A DNA stretch of 64,000 nt, from positions 372,001-436,000 of the forward strand of contig JAHBBC010000021.1 in assembly GCA_019915015.1 (NCBI GenBank), written 5' to 3'. Within the stretch, counting starts at the first letter, position 1. The number at the start of each line of letters is the position of its first letter. This stretch comes from Auriscalpium vulgare. Its lineage: Eukaryota > Basidiomycota > Agaricomycetes > Russulales > Auriscalpiaceae. The position numbers and the translations under genes were made by a program. The notes beneath the pieces were generated by a model. It saw nothing but the letters and a program-made list of their open reading frames with translations, ran no database searches and was not told the origin of the DNA. Of this stretch, positions 47,789 to 60,430 are shown one piece after another.

Positions 47789-48401
47789 GGTGGTGGTGCG
47801 GAGGAGGGAGGATGCTGTGTGCTATGACCTGCAGTACTAGTACGCCGCCGTCCGCGGGACGACCGGGCCGATTGATAATCTCGGCATACGCCGGAGGGCC
47901 CCGTCGACGGTCGGCGCCGTGCTCAGATCTCAGAGTCACCGTGGACAGCGTGCTCAGCTGTCCGGCAGGCGCGTCGGACAGGCGGCGGCCGTGCAGGGCA
48001 GCGGGCGGGGGCCGTGGGCGGGCGATGAGCGGGCGGCTGCCGTATGCGGGCGATGGCTATCTATGGGGGCAGACAGCGCGAGGTGATTGTGACCCGCCTC
48101 ATGCCCTTTGGCCGTTGGGATCCAGGAAAGTTACGTGTGTAGCGCTGTTCGCCATCCTCCAGCGTGAAATCCTCTTGCCAGTCACCAGCTTCCCCCCTCG
48201 TCCCTCCGGTTTTTGTTCCCGCTCAGTGCTCATGCCGTATAAACCGAACCGATCAGTAGACCACAAGGAACCACATGTCGGATCTGACTTCGCACAGAGC
48301 CGTCCTTTCTTAGTACAATCGCCCTTATACCTCTCTGAGCCCGTTCGCGCTCTCTGCCGCTGCTATTCGTCACCTCCCTCCTAGCCCCCGCCTCGTCCAA
48401 C
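47789..48401. other. Intergenic promoter region between NCS1 and Cys-rich gene
   Basis: A 613-bp divergent promoter. Long open frames across it (for example 47593..48384 on the plus strand) run antisense into NCS1 and lack partner exons or domains, so they look spurious. No RNA gene or repeat was seen. Confidence 0.5.
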
Positions 48402-49978
48402 ATGTGTTATGCATATGGCTCGATCGAACAGGCCACCAGCGTCTGCCCCATGTGCAAGGTCTTCAAGCCCAGCGGTGCAAGGTACCTTCTCCTGCCCAAC
48501 CCCGCCGCCGCTCGGCCTACCCATTCCTCTTCAGATGCCCCCACAAGCAGGATGTCTGCAAGAACAGCGCACTCCACCCTCGCCACGATGTCGTCCACAT
48601 GAAGAACGCAGAGGGTACGTCGGGTGGCTCTTGCTAATCGGACCGCACTCTGACCTACCCCATCGTGGCGCACAGTCCAGACATTCAACGGCTGTGGGTT
48701 TTGCAAGGTGCGTGTTTGGCCCAACTCGATCGCGAAGACATCCTTCTCAAGCCGTCGATCCTGCAGTGGGCGCGCACCTCCCCACCTGCTAAGCAGGCCG
48801 GATATCAGAACCCGGGATGGCCAGGCTGTTGTCGCACCCCTACTCCCAGCGAAACCCGCTTTATTCCCCCGGCGGACTGGAACGCTGTCGCCACCGTGCA
48901 TCACATACCCATTCCCAACGACGTGAAGGCGCTGCTGGAGAGCATCAACACAACGGCGGCGTCAAGAGGCAGTCCCTCATTCGGACACTCGGCCTTGACA
49001 GGAAAGGCTGCTGCGCCACTCGCCGCCGTACCGCCCCCCGCCCTCGATCGCAGGACCAGCTCCGGCACCACGCCATCGCGCGCAGGCACAACACCACGGA
49101 CACAGCCTTTGGCCATCCCCAGTCGAGCTCGGTCAGGAGGCAGTCCCAAGGAGGCCGCCACGACGCTCGCAAGTGCCACCCCCCGGGGCGCCGGCCTTAG
49201 GGAGAGCCCTCCGACTTCAACCCCGTCCGTCCTTGAATCGAGCCCTACGCATCTCCGCAAGACCAGCGTTGAGCACGGGGAGAAGCGCGGCGACTCGCCC
49301 AACACGCCGTCCCCGCTCAGGCGAAACATCGAGTTGGAGGCTACTGCTTTCCCTCGGGGCTCAGTGCGTCGCCCTTCGGTGTCGAGAATGCCGGTTCAAG
49401 CGTCGAAAGCGTCGCCGGAGTCCCCACCAGCGCTCCGTCGTCGTGCCTCGACCACTGATACGTCCTCCTTGGCGAACGCGTCGAACCACCCCCCTCGATC
49501 CATCGAACGTCGAGATACCATATCAGCTTCGCGGCCCACAGCAAAGCGTGCGAGCTTGGATATTGACTTGTCCGCGATGAGCCTTTCAGGCCATGTCAAG
49601 TCCCCAAGCAGTGGCAGTAGCGACAGCGGCGAATCGCTGTCTCGCAGTGGCAGCGAAGGCACGGTCACGTCGGACGGCGGCTTCACCGATTACCTCTCGG
49701 ACGAATCGGAGGCCGAGCTTCAGAAACAAGCTGAGGCTAAAGCGGCCCTCCTTGCCCAGAACCAAATGGAGGAGCAGGAGTTCAAACTGGCCAGGCAGCA
49801 ATTGGCCCACGTGGATTTGCGCCCTCCCAAGTCCTGGAACAACTCTACTGCGCCGAGCACACCGCCGCGCAGCCATGCGAGCGCAGTTCAGAGCTATTCA
49901 GGTGCTCTTCCGACGCCTCCATATACGCCCCAGACCCGCGGTCAGGTGGATGTGGGCGTCTATGGACGTTCTAGATGA
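48402..49978 (+). CDS. Cys-rich N-terminus protein with long disordered tail
   Basis: Three small introns join MCYAYGSIEQATSVCPMCKV to RCPHKQDVCKNSALHPRHDV, then VQTFNGCGFCK and WARTSPPAKQAGYQNPGWPG followed by CC. The first 90 residues thus carry about nine cysteines plus histidines spaced as in zinc-binding modules (CPMC, CGFC, CPHKQDVC). The remaining residues are Ser/Pro/Arg-rich and disordered, with a predicted helix near the end (EAELQKQAEAKAALLAQNQM). I recall similar uncharacterised basidiomycete proteins beginning M-C-Y with a Cys-rich head, but cannot name a function. A regulatory or RNA-binding role is only a guess. Confidence 0.75.
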
Positions 49979-50410
49979 TGGCCTCGTCGATGATCGGGGG
50001 TCCAGTGGGTGCTCACCAGCTCACTTGTGCTCCTCGCCAACGTGTGATTTAGCTATAGCTACAGTATACCGTAGCCAAATAGCTTTGAATGTCGCTTAGT
50101 ATCCTTCTCGTATCTATGGGTTTTGGGCGTCCTTTGTACAACTACTGCTGATCTATCCCTCCTCTATCAACTGCACACGCAACGCACTCTACCCACATTA
50201 TGTATTCTCAGACACTTGCACCTACAATCCTTGTACTGGTATATCCTGACGTCCTTATCGCAATAAATGGTGTGCTTTGGTGATGTGTTCCGCATTACAT
50301 ACAGTGCGCAGTTGTACCACTCTAGTCCTTGGCACGACCAGTCACTACTCAGCTGCGCCGTCCTATCCCATCCTTCACGGGGTGCTTCGCCCCCACCAGA
50401 AACGGCACCA
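49979..50410. other. Intergenic region upstream of PROPPIN gene
   Basis: It contains the 3' flank of the Cys-rich gene and the PROPPIN promoter. Nothing else was recognised. Confidence 0.5.
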
Positions 50411-51983
50411 ATGAACCTTGGGAGACAATCTATCACTGCCACGAAGCCGCTGGTTCTCTACGACGTTCGCTTCGACGCCGACAGCCAAATCTTCACAACC
50501 GCCACACCCGCCGGCTTCGCCATCTACCGTTCATGTCCTCTGGAGCTACTCAAGAAACGCGGTACATAGCCGTCCCCTGTCTTACGAGGGATCTCTCTGA
50601 TATCATCGCCAGAGGTGAACGGTGGCACCCTCGCTGCCGTTGTGCCGCTCCATTCGTCATCCCTGCTCTTTCTCCTGGGAGGCGGGCGCAGTCCTCGCTA
50701 TCCTCCAAACAAAGTCATCTTCTGGGACGAAGCAACCGCTCAAGAGGTCGCCGAATTGGAGTTCAGAGAGAAGGTCAGAGGGATTACCTGTCGGCGAGGA
50801 TGGCTTGCCGTGGCTCTGCGAAGGAGAGTGGTCGTATTCGAGATCGGGGAGACCGTCACGAGATATCGGGAATGGGACACTTGCGACAATCCTAGAGGTG
50901 CGAATCTTTACCTTGCGCGTTTTCTCCAGTTATCTGCTTGGAGCTCTGGCTCTTCTATTTGTACCGACTGACGACGAAGGCAGGGATACTGGCGATGGCC
51001 ACCGGCTCTTATTCAACCCTCCTCACCATCCCTGGCCGGCAGATCGGGCATGTACAACTGATCCACCTTCCACCCTGCCGCCCCCCCGAACCTATCGGCC
51101 CTCCTCCCCCCAACTCTCCGCGCCCTCCCCCTCCAACTAAGCACGCGCAATCCATACTCGTCGCGCATAACACCGCGCTCACCGCTCTTGCCGTTCCACC
51201 GTCCGGTCGCCTTGTTGCTACTACGTCTTTGCGAGGAACCCTCGTTCGAGTATGGGATACCGCCACAGGCAAACAAGTACGCGAATTACGGAGAGGCTCG
51301 GACCAGGCTGCGATCTACGGTGTTGCCTTTCGTCCGGATGAGGCTGAACTGTGTGTATGGAGTGACAAAGGAACTGTCCACATCTTTGCATTGACTATGG
51401 GGACGGGCGTGTCGTGAGTTCCCGCCATATACTCTGCTCTGGGCCGGTTACTCAACGTCCTTTCAGAAACCGTCAGTCCACCTTGTCGTCATTGACATCA
51501 TATCTTCCCCTTCCGAAATACTTCGAATCGGAATGGTCGTACGCACAGTTTCGTATCCCGACCCTCACATCCCACATATCCCTGTCTCAACAAACGCATG
51601 GGCCCGTCGACGCCGATCTGCCGGAGGAGGAAAAATGCACAGTCGGGTGGATCGAAGCGCCCACAGCGGCAGGCAAGCCACCTGTCGTCGAGTACCAACT
51701 CATAGCTCTCACATATACCGGAGGCTGGTATCGCTTATCACTTCCGCGCGCTAGCTCATCGACATCTTTGGGAGCGCACTCGCCGACGCCTATACCCCAT
51801 TCTACTTCCCCACCCAGCGCCAGGAGCCACACTGTGCACAGAGCACGATCACCCAGCAGCGCTTCGTTCACCCACCGACCGGACAAAGGAAAAGGGGTCG
51901 CTTATGAGAAGGAGAAGAAGGAGAGTCGCGAATGTGTATTGCTGGAGTTTCGACGTTTCGGCAGCTGGGACGGTTGGGGCTAG
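50411..51983 (+). CDS. PROPPIN (Atg18/Hsv2/WIPI family) beta-propeller
   Basis: The protein starts MNLGRQSITATKPLVLYDVR and folds as a WD40-type propeller: SQIFTTATPAGFAIYRSCPL, LLFLLGGGRSPRYPPNKVIF with WDEA, FREKVRGITCRRGWLAVALR, ILAMATGSYSTLLTIPGRQI, ILVAHNTALTALAVPPSGRL, VATTSLRGTLVRVWDTATGK and YGVAFRPDEAELCVWSDKGT. The phosphoinositide-binding F/LRRG motif is seen as VRELRRGSDQA, followed by the expected blade. The combination fits WIPI3/4-like (Hsv2-type) proteins that bind PI3P in autophagy. Compared with the family it has a proline-rich insert (residues with EPIGPPPPNSPRPPPP) and a serine-rich C-terminal loop. Confidence 0.88.
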
Positions 51984-52156
51984 CCTATCTGCATTCACTC
52001 TCTTGTTTTAAATTTTGACCGATACACTGCATGTCGCATCCATATGTACACTACTGTATATCACGCGCAAGAATTACGAGTTATGTTAGCCTAGATATGT
52101 TTTTGTTGCGATCCTATCATTTGATCTTAGCCGTGGTAGCAGTAGTACATATGTAA

Positions 52157-54108
<1,952 letters not shown>

Positions 54109-54764
54109 CACCCGAATTCATGCCGTGGTCTACCTCCCGAGAGCCCGCCGCGGCTACTGCATCCTTACCCGCGGAAGACACGAGAACTAGCGAGTGCACT
54201 GGTGCTTGGCAACACGACTAACGACGCAGTAGGTGAGCCGCGTCAGGCCCGCGTGCGATGAAGCTGCGGGCGAGAGCGCTGGCGAATCAGATCGCCATTT
54301 AGACCCGTATATGAGCATATATTACTCACCTGTCGGCTTGGGTGAGTGCTCAGCACGGTGTTAAGACTCCCTTCCCTATGTCAGCATGGCCGTGTCGATC
54401 GCAGGAAGAAACGCGCACCGCTGCACGCCTAGTCTCCGTAGCTGACTCAATATTGACAGATGATATGCATGCCGCCTGCCTACTGGCGCCCACGCTGTGC
54501 TATGTAATGTCCAGCAAGTGTCCACCGAGTGCGCGCACGCGATGCGTATATCGTCGTTTTCACGGAATAACGGGGAGCAAGCTCATTCAGTGTGTAAGAG
54601 ATTCGCAACTGCAGGGTGATGTAGTAAGAGGAGAGCGAGGGACGGAGAAAGAGAAGGGGACGTCTACTTGAAAGGGGAAACGACTCTTGTCATTATATTG
54701 ACTCGTCGGCTATCGGAGTTAGAGTTGCTGATGTGAGCGCCTTCTACATAGTACACCTACTAGT
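54109..54764. other. Intergenic region between ATE1 and IMP2
   Basis: About 650 bp with the ATE1 3' flank and IMP2 promoter. A plus-strand open frame at 54342..54671 has no recognisable domain or adjacent exon. No RNA gene was seen. Confidence 0.5.
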
Positions 54765-55603
54765 ATGCCTCTCTATCGCGTCCTCCGATGGCCGTTCCTC
54801 TCCATGCGGAACGCTTATACGTCCTGGTCAAAACTATCCTCGACTCATCCTGTCTTGAAATGGTCACAGACTATTCTGTTCTGGTTGCCAACAGGAATCA
54901 TCTTCACGAAGCACGGCTTCACCGTCAGGGTTGTGACTGGCAACAGCATGCAGGTCAGATTCAATTCTGAATAATCAACACCAAAGAACACTCATTGATA
55001 TCCTTAGCTAGCCAACTTTGAACCCAGATCCATCACAGCCTCGTGACATCGTCTTATTTGACCGCTTCTCCATAGAGTCACTTCGCCAGTATGAACGGGG
55101 AGACATCGTTGCCCTGAAGTATTGCTGTCTCGTTCTCTCCCGATCGACCCAAGCCGACCATATCATAGGTCGCCTCATGAACATGGCAAGCTCCTCATCA
55201 AGCGCATCGTTGCGCTTCCCGGAGATACCGTGCGTGTTATCATGTACTTAGGTCAGGTTGACGCGGACTACTTACTTGTCTCCAGGTGAGGACTCTTCCC
55301 CCATATCCAGACAAAGAAGTTACACTGCCAAATGGCTATGCGTGGCTCGAAGGCGATTCCTCCTTCGAATCAGAGGACAGCAATCATTTCGGTCCCGTTA
55401 GTTCTCCTCGCGGCAGACAACTGTGAACATGCTGATCGTCCAGCTAGGTCTCACTGGCTTTAATTGATTCACGATTGGTATGGATCGTCTGGCCATGGGG
55501 GCGACATGGTCCATTGGGCACCGGGAAGATTGGCCGCAGGTATTCTAGGAGCGTAGAGGCTGCCGAGCTTGAGCGTGCGGCTCGTTTAAGAGAGAGGGTG
55601 TGA
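54765..55603 (+). CDS. IMP2: Mitochondrial inner membrane protease subunit 2
   Basis: The protein starts MPLYRVLRWPFLSMRNAYTS with one hydrophobic helix (LFWLPTGIIFTKHGFTV). The signal-peptidase (S26) catalytic serine lies in RVVTGNSMQPTLNPD, formed across an intron. The catalytic lysine lies in HGKLLIKRIVALPGD, also reached through an intron. DSNHFGPVSLALI is the third conserved box. Imp2, with Imp1, removes sorting sequences from proteins of the intermembrane space such as cytochrome c1. The C-terminal SVEAAELERAARLRERV is a charged helix. There are at least four introns. Confidence 0.91.
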
Positions 55604-56231
55604 TCTCAGGGTCGCGACAGTGACGGTGACAGTGGACACGGCTTCAACGTTCAACCATCGTCGAAACTAGTCTCCGTGGCTGACCTTGGCACAGAAGATA
55701 GTCGTTATAAGTGAAAGATGTGATCTAGCTACTGTCATTCCATGCCCCGTCTATGTCAACTACTTGTTTCCGTTGCACGCCGTGCATAGATGTCTAGGAT
55801 TCTGATTTTGTCTGCTTCCGGTGAGCCAGCGGTGGAAGGTTTTTTCGGAAGTATATCACGATGATGAGTGAGTCCGTGTCTATTGGCTTCCATCGTGGAT
55901 GATATGTGAACCTTCTCTTCGCGGCGTGGTTCTTCTTTGAAGTCATGCTCCAAAAACCACTGTTGTTTGTTAACGCAATCAAGTTGTGACAGTATGCGGA
56001 ACGTAGGCAACAGATTGCGAGGACTGAGAGGATCTTGACCAATTGCAGTCTTGACCACAACTCGCATGTCTCACCGAGGTCCGAAGCGGCTCGTCGCGTA
56101 GGGACCGGCAGATAATTTGATAATGCTCACCCTAATGAAGCTGAAAAGTAAGGTAGAATATATACAAAAGTTCACGAAGTACGGAGGGAGATGCAAGCGC
56201 GTCCGAAAAATAGTACAACGAGAGAGTCGTA
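55604..56231. other. Intergenic region between IMP2 and KCH1
   Basis: Two genes converge here. A minus-strand open frame at 55756..56067 (103 residues, MRVVVKTAIGQDPLSPRNLL to the end ARRATETSS) has a mixed, hydrophilic, protein-like composition, but no known motif, no adjoining exon and no promoter spacing that I can support. It is noted as a weak candidate only. Confidence 0.3.
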
Positions 56232-58264
56232 TTACATAGCGTGATACTGCCCCCCACCGCCCCGACCTTGGTGTGAAGTCTCGTACACCTCACCATTGCC
56301 AGGGCTTGGCGACCGATGTCCATAGGCTGGAGCAGGATGGTGCGACTGCAAAGTCGAAGTAAGGCTGCGCGGTGGAGGGCCGGCCGACACCGGGCTAGGG
56401 TAGTCTTGTAGCGGTTCATCGTACGCCAGCCCTACGTCTGCCGACTGCCGACGCGACTGCTTGTAATCATACTGATGTTGACCGCCGTGCCCCGAGTATA
56501 CGTCGTATGGGTCTGCCACATAGCCGTTGGCAAGCGGAGCCGGGTATGGATGCTCGTTGTGGGCATACGGCTCTGCACCCAGCGCAAGATGAGCCGTACT
56601 GCCATAGTCGTCGTCATACGGCGGCTCGTCATGCAGCGTCGCTGCGGACGGGTTGTAATGAGCGTATGTCGCGTTCGGGTCTTGCTGATGGGAGTATGGG
56701 TTGTACGCCGGCATGGCCGGGTAGTCGTGAGTGCTCTTCGTATCTGAGCCGTAGTAGTCTCCTTGTACGGCTGCCGTATGATTGGGGGATGGGCCACGAG
56801 TAGGACCAGATGCGCCGTCATCGAAGTCGTCGTCCAATGAGATATTCGGAAGAGTGGGTTGGGGAAGGGGCTGGTGGACGAGTTCGCCTTTCTTGTTCTT
56901 CAAGTGAGAGAAGTCACCAGCGGCTTCCTTGCGAGCAAGGGCAGCTGCTTTGACCATACGCTGCTTGTTGCGGCGCTTGATGATCTCCGAGATACGCTGT
57001 GAGGGGCACCCAAATCAGAGAATGATCAGTGATGTATGACTCTAAATTACCTTGTCGACTTTATGGCAACAGTATTCCTGCACACAGCTGGATGAGATTC
57101 GACATTGACGCGACGCAACCGAGACAAACCTTCAAATTGCCCTTGATGTAGCAGAGCAGAGGAATATAGCAGATACCTGCTGCGATGAGAAGGAGAAGCG
57201 AGCCGGCGAAGATAACGACGGTGAATAGTGTGGAGATGGTGAGGGCCGTAGTGATGAGGTTGTTGCCGGCGAAGTACTTCCCAAAGTCGTACCAGGGTGA
57301 TTTTCCTTTCTTCGACAGGTAGATGGCATAGAGAGTGAGGGCGTTGATGACTTGACGCGGGCCATCAGCGAAAAACAAACGCTTCCAACCTTGGTCGCTG
57401 TCAGCCTGTGACCGTGGCTCATTCAACAAAAAGACTGACTTTTGAAAGTGAAAAAGATGAAAAATGCAAAGTCGTCTGATTTTTTCGTTGATTGAGAGAT
57501 GTGATCAAAAAAGCAGAAATGATCGTATGAACCTTCAATGTTGATTCAGACGACGTATCAACAGATCGGTCAACGGCGACTCACGAAGCGAGTAATAATT
57601 GTTTGCCATCACGTTGGTGAACGCATACGAGATGTCCCGACTCGCAATGATCTTCTTGGCTTTACGTCCTTCGTATGCCAACTGCGAGGCACCACCGTTA
57701 GAGTGAAGATAGAGAAGATGAGGCTCTGACGCACCAGGAGGAACGAGAATATGATGCAGCCAACGAAAAGCCACTTTCCCACATTGAATGGAATGGGGAC
57801 ACATCCCTGGACTTGCTTGCAGTTGTTGAAAATTTGATTCGACCACGACTTCGTCGTCAACATGGTCACTGCGGTAAAGATATCGAGGACATAGACCAGG
57901 AACGACTTGAGAACAAGTATATACAGCCAGAGGTACCTGCAAAGAGGTATTAGAGATCTTAAATGCCCGTGCCGATCCTTGAGGTCTCGAGTGGGAGACA
58001 AAGTGGGAGACAAAGCTGGACGCTGAGTCGCAAGGGCACGAAGTACGTTGCTAGGACATTGCCCGCATCCGAGCCAAGAAAAGGTTGGATAGACCACGTA
58101 CTTCAGGCGCGTACTAAAATCGTTATTGGTAAACTCTCGAGTATCGACAAAGTCGAACTGAGGGTGCGAAGCGCTCATGAGAAGAAAGTACACATATATG
58201 CACTAGCAGAAAGCACCTTGTGGTCCGCGACGACTTCACGTTTCCAAGCTGGACCTCCACACAT
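56232..58264 (-). CDS. KCH1: Kch1/Prm6-type potassium transport membrane protein
   Basis: The spliced protein starts MCGGPAWKREVVADHKFDFV followed by DTREFTNNDFSTRLKYLWLY. It shows the family membrane core: ILVLKSFLVYVLDIFTAVTM, NQIFNNCKQVQGCVPIPFNV, GKWLFVGCIIFSFLL, the signature KKIIASRDISYAFTNVMANN with YYSLRSYDHFCFFDHI, FTFKSWKRLFFADGPRQVIN and SLLLLIAAGICYIPLLCYIK. The cytosolic end begins with VDKRISEIIKRRNKQR and a long Tyr/Pro/His-rich tail (YPAMPAYNPYSHQQDPNATY). In yeast Kch1 and Prm6 promote K+ influx and Ca2+ channel activation after pheromone or ER stress. It is divergent from RBG1 (330 bp). Confidence 0.92.
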
Positions 58265-58594
58265 GCTGTCTATTGAGGCTAACTTTCAGAGGGCGGTCGT
58301 GGCGGGCGAAATGAGCGAGGTTGCTAGGTGGCGGCAAAGAAAAGGATTGCGGCGACCAGACCAGCCAGTCGCGAAGTTGGTGGTCGAGAATAGAGAGAGC
58401 GGCTGGGACGAGACGGTCGCAGTGAGAAGAACTGTCAGAGGGTGAGGGACAGCGAGCGTGACGGGCTCTGCGGTCGATGTGTCGACGGTCACGACGGTGA
58501 TTGGGAAAGAACAGCGAGCGCTGCGCCGCAGCCACTGCTTGACTTGATCGGCCGGCCTGCATTACCATTTTGGGATTCACCTCGTACCGCAACA
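58265..58594. promoter_or_regulatory. Divergent promoter KCH1/RBG1
   Basis: 330 bp between two start codons. No coding exon or obvious repeat is visible; a TATA-like element was not assigned. Confidence 0.45.
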
Positions 58595-60336
58595 ATGACG
58601 ACCGTTCAAAAGATAAAAGTGCGCTTATCCATTTGCTATCGGTCTTATTGTCCTCACATCGACGCGGCAAGGAAATCGAAGATGAGATGGTGAGCTTTTC
58701 GCACAGGTTGTCTTGCCTTGCACCGACTTTGCACCTGTAGGCCAAGAGCAAGTGACCGACAAGTTCCACCGCTTTCCGCTACTCACATGGTCCTCAGCCC
58801 AAAAGAATAAGGCCACGAGCTACCATCTTGGGCAGCTCAAGGCAAAGCTTGCCAAGCTACGGAGAGAGCTCATAGCGCCGTCCTCTGGTGGTGGTGGTGG
58901 TGGGGCCGGCGTAGGCTTCGATGTCGCGCGGACAGGTATAGCGTCTGTCGGCTTTGTAGGCTTTCCTTCCGTCGGAAAGGTATGCAAAGGTTGCATGTGC
59001 GCCTTCTGAGTACTGATTTCATGCTCTTACAGTCGACCCTGATGTCCAAATTAACTGGCACCCACTCCGAAGTCTCCGCGATCGACTTCACGACTCTTAC
59101 TACGGTCCCGGGAACTGTCAAAGTCCACGGTGCACCAATACAAATCCTCGACCTTCGTCAGCCATCTCTCAGGCTAAATTGTACCGTTCTCATGGTCTTT
59201 GTGTGCAGCTGGAATCATCGAAGGTGCAAACGATGGTCGGGGAAGAGGTCGCCAAGGTGCGTACCTTGAACGGATATGCATGCAAATTTCTGACACTCCC
59301 CAGTCATTGCTGGTATGAGATTCCCCCTCTTTGCTCATCAAAACTTCTGAGCAATGATGTCTTCCAAGTTGCACGCACCTGTAATCTCATCTTCATCGTC
59401 CTGGACGTCCTGAAGCCTTTGGGCGACAAGAAAATCATTGAAGGAGAGTTAGAGGGATTTGGAATACGCTTAAACAAGAAGCCTCCTGCGGTACTGGTTC
59501 GCAAGAAGGAACGAGGCGGCATCGCGATCACGAACACTGTCCCGCTAACAAATATAGATCACGATGAGATCAAGGCAGTCCTGAGTGAATACAAGATCAA
59601 TAACGCAGACGTTGCCATTCGACAGCCGGGTGCGACAGCTGATGACTTAGTGGACGTGATTGAGGGCAACAGGTCAGATAGTCCGACTTTTGCGATTCTC
59701 GGCTCATACCTGTCATACAGAGTGTACATCCCGGCCATCTACGTAGGTCTTCAAGACAAGCAGAAGCAGACCTTTCTAACACACTCGATGGTTGATGCTC
59801 ACAGGTTCTTAACAAAGTTTGTCTGTCTGTCTGGTTCAAGTTCTGTTAGGTTTCTCACCGGTACGAACAGATCGATGCCATATCTATCGAGGAACTGGAT
59901 CTACTCTACAAGATCCCGAACAGCGTTCCCATATCGTCAGGAGAATGGTTGAACATCGACGAGCTGATTGACAAGATGTGGTCGGCGCTGGACCTTGTTC
60001 GTGTGTATACGAAGCCCCACGGGCTCGCGCCAGACTACTCTGCCCCTGTTGTTCTGAAGCGAGGCAAATGCTCGATCGAAGACTTTTGCAACTCCATTCA
60101 TAAAGAAATCGCCAAACAAATGAAGTAGTCAGTGACTGTCGACGCACTCCCTCTTTTCTACCACTGACTTCATTGTCAGTGCGATAGTATGGGGCGCCAG
60201 TTCCAAGCACCCGCGAGGCCAAAAGGTTGGCTTGGACCATGTACTCGACGATGAGGATGGTAATTTTCCTTACTGTCTTCCGTGACATTCACCGTCAGCT
60301 CATTGCTTTCAAGTCGTGCACATAGCTAAGAAATGA
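58595..60336 (+). CDS. RBG1: DRG1-type translational GTPase (Rbg1)
   Basis: The protein starts [20 protein letters not shown] and continues [20 protein letters not shown]. The G1 motif [19 protein letters not shown] is split by an intron after the lysine. Further boxes are [57 protein letters not shown] (DRG1 rather than DRG2 form), [19 protein letters not shown] and the TGS end [19 protein letters not shown], closed by DDEDVVHIAKK after the last intron. DRG1/Rbg1 binds Tma46 (DFRP1) and polysomes and eases ribosome pausing. The genomic neighbourhood also holds SLH1, another ribosome-stall factor, 15 kb away. Confidence 0.94.
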
Positions 60337-60430
60337 GTCGGTTCGCCTCAGAATACCAATATGTAGCACTTTTTTCGTCCTGTCTTCCTCTCCCTGCATC
60401 ATTTATAGGTTCGCCTTATGCTCCATATTG

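Noticed and set aside
47593..48384. 263-codon plus-strand open frame
   Set aside because: It runs antisense to NCS1 exons and through a promoter, with no domain or partner exon.
55756..56067. 103-codon minus-strand frame between IMP2 and KCH1
   Set aside because: Composition is protein-like but there is no family match or exon context, so it is only mentioned in the intergenic entry.
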